NCBI GenBank assembly: GCA_902781705.1
Contig: CACZKE010000007.1
Span: forward strand, 56,203-120,202
Length of the DNA stretch: 64,000 nucleotides
Direction of reading: 5' to 3'
Source: an uncultured Bacteroidia bacterium
GTDB lineage: Bacteria; Bacteroidota; Bacteroidia; Bacteroidales; UBA932
Shown here in pieces: positions 39,201 through 45,937 of the stretch (its first letter is position 1; each line of letters starts with the position of its first letter). The notes under the pieces are model-generated. The model saw nothing but the letters and a program-made list of their open reading frames with translations. It was not told the origin of the DNA and ran no database searches. A program made the translations under genes and the position numbers.

Positions 39201-39566
39201 AAGGCCGCCTTCAAGGAGTTCATCGAGAACGACAGCTACCTCTCCAAGCACCGCGGCGAGTACTCCGAGCGCGGCGCCAAGGTCGCTCCCTGGCAGAACC
39301 GCATCAACCTGAAGGTCGCCCAGGACTTCATCCTGGACGTCGCCGGCAAGCCGACCACCCTGCAGGTGGGCGTGGACGTGCTGAACGTCGCCAACCTCCT
39401 CAACTCCAACTGGGGCCTCACCAAGCAGGTCAGCTCCGAGAACATCCTCGAGATCAGCAAGGCCGGCAGCGAAGGTGTCTATACCTTCACCGCCCCGACC
39501 GTGAAGAACTACCGCAACACCTTCAACACTTGGCAGCTGCTCCTGAGCGCCCGCCTGTTCTTCTAA
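36252..39566 (+). CDS. Oar-like TonB-dependent outer-membrane receptor
   Basis: A 1104-residue outer-membrane protein with signal peptide ending AHAQ (residue 24). Residues about 27-115 are a carboxypeptidase regulatory-like domain (LGGRVSDKSGPVAGATVIAT, GNYRINGITPGGPYSVNIEMLGY). A plug follows, with SYVTVDGAAFNNAFGIG and GFTGGAINAVTKSGTNEFHAS, the motif string typical of Oar-type receptors, then a large barrel ending LLLSARLFF. It lacks the SusC signature and has no SusD partner, so it is not a classical glycan importer; Oar-type receptors have been linked to protein or peptide handling and surface functions. It is monocistronic, preceded by the structured leader and followed by a strong terminator. 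Confidence 0.9.
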   Translation: MRFNLKSILLAATMLAAGVVAHAQVTTSSLGGRVSDKSGPVAGATVIATYGPTGSTYYAVTNENGNYRINGITPGGPYSVNIEMLGYRKVENQNVYAPLGETVLVDGFLEDESLNLDAAVFVADGNDSGMNIKRSGAGTAVSQRTMQALPTVSRSMNDVMKLTPQASTTTNGLAVGGGNYRSSYVTVDGAAFNNAFGIGSNLPAGGSPISLDAIEQMSVNITPFDVRHSGFTGGAINAVTKSGTNEFHASAYDYYTSDKVRGYKVEGEDLNKTTFLNNTIGFTVGGPIIKNKLFFFVNAEYTADTVPGSNKVVSTASGRVDPNFTPNTDVVRPTETFMQEVLKTLDSKYGYNPGRYQGYSLSTPDYKIMGRLDWIINQDNKLNLRVSHTHNFDSNSPSSSVNPINPNPYNRNTYGRTSTYAQFFESSRYYQEQNFTSVAAELNSRLFDGKGANMLRATWSHQNEPRSFVGGNFPTVDILENYVDKDGKNNRAVLTSFGPDPFTYGNLRDVHTVVVTDELTWSAGINNFVAGLQYEYDNTKNGFMQGGLGYYVYDSWESFLAEGKPVAFAITHSNRDDLAQVFPAFSYNQASAYIQDEFDFSDYFKLTVGLRAELPFYPSIAGNENKEFLTLAAGSQSMKGMSTADMPKARINLSPRIGFNWDVLKNRSLVVRGGTGLYTGRIPFVWIVSVAGNSNCLQAQYIDTDGSNPNTPSFHATTDEILKDIYGGSFKAQDLAAPTGATIIDRELKMPTTWKTSLAVDMNLPGGIKGSIEGIYNYDFNTVQALRLGYVEGDGIQLPGEPAKRASFSSERIKNSLGSTVSPYYLTNSDLHGTYYSVTAQLSKNFNNGLSLMAAYTRSDSKSIQEGYGDQVSSLFSGGNYSVNGSNKPELGHSAFVSPNRVIANIGYKIQEGKHLATTLGLFYEGFNHCFVGGYSYTRYSYTFGVRSGSYVNDVTGVGGSQNLMYIPTDADLTKMTFKDEANKAAFKEFIENDSYLSKHRGEYSERGAKVAPWQNRINLKVAQDFILDVAGKPTTLQVGVDVLNVANLLNSNWGLTKQVSSENILEISKAGSEGVYTFTAPTVKNYRNTFNTWQLLLSARLFF

Positions 39567-39605
39567 GCGTCCCGTCCAAGAGGCTGTCAATCAGCCTGAT
39601 ACAAG

Positions 39606-39640
39606 AAAGAGCCTGGTGCAGATGCACCAGGCTCTTTTAT
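39606..39640 (+). terminator. Intrinsic terminator after the Oar-like receptor gene
   Basis: A 15-bp perfect stem AAAGAGCCTGGTGCA / TGCACCAGGCTCTTT around a 2-nt apex (in practice a 4-6-nt loop), ending in TTTTAT. The A-rich left arm makes it bidirectional, also serving the minus-strand U32 gene ending at 39668. Confidence 0.88.
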
Positions 39641-39667
39641 TTAACAGACTCAGAGTCAAACCGCTAG

Positions 39668-41542
39668 CTACCGCACCGTCATCTCGCAGACGCGGCAGTC
39701 GAAGTCCAGGCGGAGGCGGCGGCCGTTGTTCACGAGGTACAGGGGGTCGGGACGGGTGCCGGGGCGCTGCTTCGGACAGAGGCCCAGTTCGTGGCGAAGG
39801 CAGTATTTGGTACGCATGTATTCGATGCCTTCGCGATGCGACAGTTCATAGGCATCCTCCATCTGCACGGCGCCCCGCTCCCGGTAGATGTCCCGGGCGA
39901 CGGAATTGGCCACGTTATCCTTGTAAGTGAGCGTTTCCGGCGCAGGAATCGGACCGACCGTTCCTTTCCGCAAGGGTAACATCCGGACCGGAAGGGCGTC
40001 CAGCTGCTCCGCCAGGCGGCGGCGGATGCCGTTCAGGAAAGAGGCGGGCAGGAAGGGAACGGCATCTCCCGCTTCCACTTCCTGAACCGTAAAGGTATAG
40101 ATGTCCGTACGTTTGGAGAGTTGGGCCCGGACAGTTTCCAGCATGCGGGCGGGATCCCGGGCCGGATCGGCCGTGACCGTCTCCGTCAGGGACGCGGAAC
40201 GGCCGTCTTCGGCGATGGCTTCGGCCGATATTTCCCTGCCGTCGAAACGGACGGAGATCCGGACGCCGATTTCCCGCACCGGGCGGTCCGCTTCCAGGCG
40301 GCGCTCAAACTCCGCATCGATATTGCGGTACAGCCGCACACCGGGCCGCAATCCCTCCACCTCCTTGCAGCGGATGGTAAAGCCTTCGCACACATCACCC
40401 CGGAAACCGACGATGGCACCGTCCCCGCCCACGAAAGCGAATCCGTCGCCATTATGCAGCGTAAGGCCCGCTGAAACGGGTTTCAGGGCAATGACGCCCG
40501 GCTTGAGGGAGCCAACCGTGCCGATGTATTCGCCCATGGACTTGGGCGCATCCATCGAGGCCCAGGAGCCCCGGCGGCCGTCCAGGAAGAGTTCCGTATA
40601 ATCCCGGTTGAAAGACTTGCGCAGATCCGGGGTGAAACCGCCCCGGACCATTCCGAAGGAGGCCCGGCGATACCGGTCCGGATAACGCCGGCACAGGGCG
40701 TCCAATGCCTCGGAATAGGCCCGGACGACATTCCGGACATAGGAGATGCCCTTGAGGCGGCCTTCGATCTTGAAGGAATCGGCCCCGGCCCCGGCCAGAT
40801 CTTCCAGCCGGTGGATCAGGTTGAAATCCTTCAGCGACAGCAGCGCCTTGTTCCGGGCCAGGACACGCCCTTCCCCGTCCTCCAGGTCATAGAGCGACCG
40901 GCAGGCCTGGACACAGGCACCCCGGTTGGCACTCCGGCCGGCCAGGTGCTCTGACAAATAGCACTGACCGCTGTAGCACACGCACAAGGCACCATGGACA
41001 AAGACCTCCAGTTCAGCCCCTACGGCCTCCCGGACGGCGCGGATCTGCTCCAGCGAGAGTTCCCGCTCCAGCACCAGCCGCCCATAGCCCAGGCTTTCCG
41101 TGAAACGCGCCTTTTCCGGCGTACGGATGGCGCACTGGGTGGAGGCATGGAGGATCATCCCTTCCGGAGCCAGCCGGGTCACGGCCGGATCCTGGACGAT
41201 CAGGGCGTCCACGCCGGCATCGGAGAGTTCCTGCAGAAGCCGCCGGGCCTCCGGGATCTCCTCCTCATAGATCAGGGTGTTGAAAGTCACGTAGATCCGG
41301 GCGCCAAACCGGTGCGCATAGGTGCACAGTTCCCGGATGTCCTCCACCGGATTCCCCGCCGCCTGGCGCGCCCCGAAGGCCGGGCCGGCGATATACACGG
41401 CATCGGCGCCGCAGTCGATGGCGGCCCGGCCGATTTCCGCCGTGCGGGCGGGGGCAAGGAGTTCGAGATTTCTCGACTCCGCCTCCGGCTCCGCTCGAAA
41501 TGACAAAGGGGGCTCCGCTCGAAATGACAACGTAGCCGCCAC
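39668..41542 (-). CDS. Peptidase U32 family protein (RlhA/YegQ-like)
   Basis: A 624-residue U32-family protein. The core begins ELLAPARTAEIGRAAIDCGADAVYIAG; the family's cysteine cluster is at CVCYSGQCYLSEHLAGRSANRGACVQACR, followed by KDFNLIHRLEDL and GADSFKIEGRLKG. A C-terminal region with CRVCEM completes it. Members include RlhA (23S rRNA C2501 hydroxylation) and the TrhP-type tRNA hydroxylation proteins, so an RNA-modification role is as likely as proteolysis. The start is a GTG at 41540-41542, and the first about 24 codons (LSFRAEP PLSFRAEP EAESRN) are encoded by a duplicated intergenic-type repeat; no Met lies between it and the conserved core. It is last in the PBP1A-ddl-prmC operon, 1 bp after prmC. 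Confidence 0.85.
   Translation of the reverse strand: MAATLSFRAEPPLSFRAEPEAESRNLELLAPARTAEIGRAAIDCGADAVYIAGPAFGARQAAGNPVEDIRELCTYAHRFGARIYVTFNTLIYEEEIPEARRLLQELSDAGVDALIVQDPAVTRLAPEGMILHASTQCAIRTPEKARFTESLGYGRLVLERELSLEQIRAVREAVGAELEVFVHGALCVCYSGQCYLSEHLAGRSANRGACVQACRSLYDLEDGEGRVLARNKALLSLKDFNLIHRLEDLAGAGADSFKIEGRLKGISYVRNVVRAYSEALDALCRRYPDRYRRASFGMVRGGFTPDLRKSFNRDYTELFLDGRRGSWASMDAPKSMGEYIGTVGSLKPGVIALKPVSAGLTLHNGDGFAFVGGDGAIVGFRGDVCEGFTIRCKEVEGLRPGVRLYRNIDAEFERRLEADRPVREIGVRISVRFDGREISAEAIAEDGRSASLTETVTADPARDPARMLETVRAQLSKRTDIYTFTVQEVEAGDAVPFLPASFLNGIRRRLAEQLDALPVRMLPLRKGTVGPIPAPETLTYKDNVANSVARDIYRERGAVQMEDAYELSHREGIEYMRTKYCLRHELGLCPKQRPGTRPDPLYLVNNGRRLRLDFDCRVCEMTVR
41487..41530. repeat. 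Two direct copies of a 20-bp repeat inside the U32 start region
   Basis: The 20-mer beginning GGCTCCGCTCG and ending AAATGACAA occurs at 41487-41506 and 41511-41530, a 24-bp period. An inverted partner sequence (ATTTCTCGACTCCG, from 41468) lies beside it. The arrangement looks like a mobile palindromic (REP-like) repeat that has been captured as the N-terminal codons of the U32 protein. Confidence 0.6.
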
Positions 41543-41543
41543 G

Positions 41544-42446
41544 TTATTTCGTGTAGAAGATGAAGCGGTTCTTGTCGTAGAAGTCCTTGACGATATCGGT
41601 CTGGCCGAAGCCGGCGTCGCGGAAGACGGCCGCAGTCTCCTTGCCCAGCACTTCGTTGATCTCCGTCAGTCCCTTGCCTTCATGGGCCAGGAAGCGTTCG
41701 GACCAGCGGGCGATGGCCCGGTAGAACTTGAGCGGATCCTCGTCCGGGACGAACAGGGCCGATGCCGGCTCGTAGTCCAAGACGTTCTTCCGGATCAGGT
41801 GCTTCTCGGACTCCATCACATAGGGCGGATTGGAGAGGATGAGGTCAAACTCCCCGAAGTTGAATTCCTGTTCGGGGTCCAGGACATCGGCATTGACGAA
41901 AGTCGGGGCCTGGGCGCCGGAGGCCTTGATCTCGGCGGAGAAATTCTGGCTCCGGGCCACGTCCAGGGCGCCTTCGGAGTTGTCCACGCCCACCACATGC
42001 GAGCCCGGGACCGCCAGGGCGACCGTCCAGGCGATGTTGCCCGATCCGGTACAGAGGTCCAGGATGCGCACGGGCTCGGCACTCCGGCCGTACGGGATGC
42101 GGCGCTGCTTGATCCGGGCCGCCAGTTTGATGGCCTCCCGCACCAGGAGTTCCGTCTCGGGACGAGGCACGAGGACATTCTTGTCCACCTTGAAGATATG
42201 TCCGCAGAACTCGGTCTTGCCCACGACATACTGGATGGGTTCGCCGGCCTGGAGCCGGACCATTGCCTCGGCGAGGGGCTGCACCTTCTTCTTGTCAATC
42301 TGGTACTGCGGCTCGATGATATGCGTATAGTTCTTGGTTCCCAGCACTTCGGAGCACAGTTGCAACACCACGGCCTTGGCTTCCGCCGTGGGGTACAGGT
42401 TCTCCAGCGAGGTGACGCCGTCGCGGATGAATTCGGACAGGAGCAT
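41544..42446 (-). CDS. prmC: Peptide chain release factor N5-glutamine methyltransferase
   Basis: A 300-residue PrmC/HemK enzyme. It methylates the Gln of the GGQ loop of RF1 and RF2 using S-adenosylmethionine. The N-terminal helical domain (about 1-95) includes the VVGKTEFCGHIFKVDKNVLV region before PRPETELLVREAI. The SAM-binding motif is LDLCTGSGNIAW and the catalytic NPPY is in LILSNPPYVMESE. Length is normal. It lies 4 bp after ddl and 1 bp before the U32 gene. Confidence 0.95.
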   Translation of the reverse strand: MLLSEFIRDGVTSLENLYPTAEAKAVVLQLCSEVLGTKNYTHIIEPQYQIDKKKVQPLAEAMVRLQAGEPIQYVVGKTEFCGHIFKVDKNVLVPRPETELLVREAIKLAARIKQRRIPYGRSAEPVRILDLCTGSGNIAWTVALAVPGSHVVGVDNSEGALDVARSQNFSAEIKASGAQAPTFVNADVLDPEQEFNFGEFDLILSNPPYVMESEKHLIRKNVLDYEPASALFVPDEDPLKFYRAIARWSERFLAHEGKGLTEINEVLGKETAAVFRDAGFGQTDIVKDFYDKNRFIFYTK

Positions 42447-42450
42447 GGGC

Positions 42451-43470
42451 CTAGGCGTTTTCGATGATGGTGGTCAGGAAATCCGTGATGCTCAGGCCGG
42501 CAGCCCGGACCATCTTCGGGACCAGGGAGGCGTTGGTCATGCCCGGAATGATGTTTACTTCCAGGAAATAGATCCCGTCCGGTGCGACGATATAGTCCAT
42601 CCGCACCAGTCCCTTGCAGCCGAGACGGCGGTAAATGCGGCGGGAGATGTCCTGGATGCGGCCTGTCAGTTCGTCCGGGATCTCCGCCGGGCACACTTCG
42701 CGGCTGCGCCCGTTGTACTTCGCGTCGTAGTCGAACCAACCGGTTTCGGAGATGATCTCAATGACGGGAAGGGCCTTCACTTCACCGCCGTCAAGATAGA
42801 CGGCGCACGTAAGCTCATGCTCGGAACGGACTCCTTTCTCCACGATGACGGTATCCCCTTCCGTCAGGGCATACCGGACCGCAGCCGGAAGGTCTTCCGC
42901 CCGGGTCACCCGGGTGATGCCGAAACTGGAACCGCCGGCCGTGGGCTTGACGAACAGGGGCAGGCCCAGTTGTTCGACCGCCCGGGAAGAGAAGGCCTCC
43001 ACGTCTTCCCCTTTCCGGTAGAAGGCGTCCGGTGCCAACTTCACATAATCCACGCCGCGGAGATAACTCTTGCAGGAGTATTTGTCGAAGGCCACGGTAG
43101 TGACGAAAGCGCTGCAGGAGGAGTGCGGGATGCCCAGCATCTCGAAATAGCCCTGCAGGAGGCCCGTCTCACCGGGGGCGCCGTGCTGCATGATGTACAC
43201 GAAGTCGAACTTGACCTTCTCGCCCAGGACGCGGACGGAGAAGTCCGTCTTGTCCACCTGGGGCTGCGCTCCCTCGGGGAACGGAACCCGCATCGAATTG
43301 GCCTTCCGCATCGCAACGAGTTTCCAGTCCCCGAAACGGGCGAAGATTTCATAGACATCGTATTGGAATTCGTCAATCCGGGAAGCGGTGAATTCCCCGC
43401 TCCGGCACGATACCTCCCACTCGGAGGAGTCGCTGCCGTAGATGACGGCTATGCTCTTGTAATCAGACAT
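42451..43470 (-). CDS. ddl: D-alanine--D-alanine ligase
   Basis: A 339-residue ATP-grasp enzyme that makes the D-Ala-D-Ala dipeptide for peptidoglycan. Visible family features: VYIMQHGAPGETGLLQGYFEMLGIPHSSC, then DKYSCKSYLRG, LFVKPTAGGSSFGITRV (ATP grasp) and the metal-binding end YFLEVNIIPGMTNASLVPKM. In the first motif HGAPGE stands where most Ddl enzymes have HGxxGE, so it is conserved. It sits 15 bp after the PBP1A gene and 4 bp before prmC. Confidence 0.95.
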   Translation of the reverse strand: MSDYKSIAVIYGSDSSEWEVSCRSGEFTASRIDEFQYDVYEIFARFGDWKLVAMRKANSMRVPFPEGAQPQVDKTDFSVRVLGEKVKFDFVYIMQHGAPGETGLLQGYFEMLGIPHSSCSAFVTTVAFDKYSCKSYLRGVDYVKLAPDAFYRKGEDVEAFSSRAVEQLGLPLFVKPTAGGSSFGITRVTRAEDLPAAVRYALTEGDTVIVEKGVRSEHELTCAVYLDGGEVKALPVIEIISETGWFDYDAKYNGRSREVCPAEIPDELTGRIQDISRRIYRRLGCKGLVRMDYIVAPDGIYFLEVNIIPGMTNASLVPKMVRAAGLSITDFLTTIIENA

Positions 43471-43485
43471 AAGGTCGATGGTAAG

Positions 43486-45801
43486 TTATTCAAAGTAATA
43501 TTCTTCCAGGTCGGACTTCGCGGAGGCGGCCCGTTCGTCGCCGTCGCAGAAGGATCGCTCCACCCCGGCGGGGAAAGCATCGTTCGAGGAGATGCCCAGC
43601 GTACCGTCCGCGAGGACTTTCTTCATCCAGATTCCCCAGATGGGAAGGGCCATGTTGGCTCCCTGGCCCAGGGCGGTGGAGGCGAAATGGACATAGCGGT
43701 CCTCCGCACCCACCCAGACACCGGCGGTGATGGTGGGGGTGTAGCCGATGAACCAGCCGTCGGAGTTGTCGTTGGTGGTTCCGGTCTTGCCGGCGATGGG
43801 ACCGCTGAGCCCGTAGCGGAAGCGCAGGCGGGAGCCCGTACCGCCGTCCACGACGCCCCGCATCATCTGGATCATCGCATAGGCGGCGTCCTCGGAGACG
43901 GCTTCATGGCGGCGTTCGGAGAACTGGCCGAGCACGTTGCCATCGCTGTCCTCGATCCGGGTAACGAAGAGCGGATAGGTGTAAAGGCCCCGGGACGGGA
44001 AGGTATTATAGGCGGTAACCATCTCATAGACAGAAAGGTCCGCCGATCCTACACAGAGGGAGACGACCGGGTCGATCCGGCCGCTGATACCCATCTTGTG
44101 CATCATGGCGACCATCGCCTCGGGCCCTAGCTGCTTCATCAGGTAGGCCGCCACGGAGTTGGAACTCTGGGCGAGTCCCCAGCGGAGGTCCACCATCGTC
44201 CCGCTCGTATGCGGGTCCTGCGGGGTCCAGGTCTGGTTCCCGTTCACCACCAGGACCTGCGGCACGTTGAGCACCTGGTCGCAGGGGGTCATCCCGGATT
44301 CCATGGCCAGGGTATAGAGGAACGGCTTCACGGTGGATCCCACCTGCCGCTTGCCCTGCCGGACATTGTCATACTTGAAGTATCGGTAATCCGGTCCGCC
44401 CACATAGGCGCGGATATGGCCGGTGACGGGCTCGATGGCCATGAAAGCCGCCCGGAAGAAGGACTTGTAGTAGCGGATGGAGTCGTCCGGGGTCATCACG
44501 GTATCCCGGTAACCGGGTTTGTCCCAAGTGAATACGCGCATGGGCACCTTCTGGGAGAAACTCTTCAGGATTTCCGAATCGGACTTGCCGGAGGCCTTCA
44601 TCATCCGGTTGCGGTCGCTCCAGCGGCGGGCCTGTGACATGGCGACATCCATAATCTTCTGGTCCGTCCCGTTGGCGAAGGGAGCGTTCTTCTTGCCCCG
44701 GAGTTCCCGGAAGAACGCTTTCTGGAGATTCGTTCCCAGATGTTCGGCCACGGCTTCCTCCGCATAGCGCTGCATCTTGTAGTTGATGGTCGTATAGATG
44801 CGCAGACCGTCCTGGTCCAGGTTATACGGGGTACCGTCGCTCTTGAGGTTCTTGTTGAGCCAGCCGTACAGGGGATCGTCGGCCCACTGGAGGGAATCCG
44901 CCCGGAAATCCTCCACCGTGGGATAATCCCGCCGGCGCGGACGCTCGGCGCTCATCGTACGGCGGAGCATGTCGCGGAAATAGGGGCCCACACCCGTGGT
45001 CCGGTCCATGCCGCGGCTGTGCAGTTCGATGGGAAGGTTCCGCAGGGAGTCGCATTCCGCCCGGGTCAGGTAGTCCTGGTCCGCCATGCGGCCGAGCACG
45101 AGGTTCCGGCGCTCCAGCGCCTTGTCGGGATTGATGGCCGGGTTATAGCGGGTGGGCTTGTTCACCATGCCCACCAGGACCGCGCTCTCCTCCACCTTCA
45201 GGTCGATGGGATTCTTGCCGAAGAACTGCAGGGAGGCCGACTGGATGCCGTAGGAGTTGGACCCGAAGAACACGGCGTTCAGGTACATGTCCACGATTTC
45301 CTCCTTCGTATAGTTGCGCTCGAGTTTCACCGCGGTGATCCACTCGCGGAGTTTGATCCAGACCATGTCCAGTTTGGAAGCGTGTTCCTTGCGGGGATAG
45401 AGCGTCTTGGCCAGCTGCTGGGTGATGGTGGAGCCGCCACCCTGGCTGGAATCGCGGGAGAGGAGCGTCTTGAACAGGACGCGGAACAGACTCTGGATGT
45501 CGATGCCGGAGTGCCGGTAGAAACGGGCGTCCTCCGTAGCGACGGTCGCGTGGACCAGGTGCAGGGGCAGTTCGTCGTAGCCGACGAAGGTACGGTTCTC
45601 GATATGGTAGGTGGTCAGGATCTCGCCTTCCTCGGCGATGACCTGGGTCGCGAGTTTGCTGTCGGGGTTCTCCAGTTCCTCGATGGTCGGGATCTCGGCG
45701 AAGGCCCATACGATCACCAGCAGGATGAGTACCAGGGCGATGGGTGCGAGGAGGAGGATCCAGAACCAGCGGATGATCTTCTTGCGGGTATTCTCTGACA
45801 T
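43486..45801 (-). CDS. Penicillin-binding protein 1A (bifunctional transglycosylase/transpeptidase)
   Basis: A 771-residue class A PBP. The ATG at 45801 (MSENTRKKIIRWFWILLLAP) is chosen; a longer reading from 46488 would run through the divergent topA gene and promoters. A single membrane anchor (about 12-35) is followed by a GT51 transglycosylase domain (ATEDARFYRHSGID, GGSTITQQLAKTLYP). The transpeptidase domain has the serine motif STVK (VGSTVKPFLYTLAME), SSNS and KTGTT (AGKTGTTNDNSDGWF). It polymerises and cross-links peptidoglycan from the periplasmic face. It heads an operon with ddl, prmC and the U32 gene, coupling cell-wall steps. Confidence 0.93.
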   Translation of the reverse strand: MSENTRKKIIRWFWILLLAPIALVLILLVIVWAFAEIPTIEELENPDSKLATQVIAEEGEILTTYHIENRTFVGYDELPLHLVHATVATEDARFYRHSGIDIQSLFRVLFKTLLSRDSSQGGGSTITQQLAKTLYPRKEHASKLDMVWIKLREWITAVKLERNYTKEEIVDMYLNAVFFGSNSYGIQSASLQFFGKNPIDLKVEESAVLVGMVNKPTRYNPAINPDKALERRNLVLGRMADQDYLTRAECDSLRNLPIELHSRGMDRTTGVGPYFRDMLRRTMSAERPRRRDYPTVEDFRADSLQWADDPLYGWLNKNLKSDGTPYNLDQDGLRIYTTINYKMQRYAEEAVAEHLGTNLQKAFFRELRGKKNAPFANGTDQKIMDVAMSQARRWSDRNRMMKASGKSDSEILKSFSQKVPMRVFTWDKPGYRDTVMTPDDSIRYYKSFFRAAFMAIEPVTGHIRAYVGGPDYRYFKYDNVRQGKRQVGSTVKPFLYTLAMESGMTPCDQVLNVPQVLVVNGNQTWTPQDPHTSGTMVDLRWGLAQSSNSVAAYLMKQLGPEAMVAMMHKMGISGRIDPVVSLCVGSADLSVYEMVTAYNTFPSRGLYTYPLFVTRIEDSDGNVLGQFSERRHEAVSEDAAYAMIQMMRGVVDGGTGSRLRFRYGLSGPIAGKTGTTNDNSDGWFIGYTPTITAGVWVGAEDRYVHFASTALGQGANMALPIWGIWMKKVLADGTLGISSNDAFPAGVERSFCDGDERAASAKSDLEEYYFE

Positions 45802-45860
45802 TTTAAAAAATTTCTTTATGTGCGTACAAGACCTAAGGTCTTGCGGGATGTTCCGAATTA

Positions 45861-45868
45861 CAAAAGTA
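45861..45868 (-). promoter_or_regulatory. -7 element for the PBP1A operon
   Basis: TACTTTTG on the minus strand is an exact TAnnTTTG match 59 bp before the ATG at 45801. It is back to back with the topA promoter. Confidence 0.5.
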
Positions 45869-45877
45869 ATCAGAAAA

Positions 45878-45911
45878 TTTGGAATAATCCCCGAAATCTC
45901 GCTTACTTTGC
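45878..45911 (+). promoter_or_regulatory. Promoter of topA
   Basis: TTTG (45878-45881), a 22-bp spacer and TACTTTGC (45904-45911), the same shortened -7 form as before the lipoprotein gene at 34571. It is 26 bp upstream of the ATG. Confidence 0.5.
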
Positions 45912-45937
45912 AAAATAATAGGTAAACGCAGAAGATA

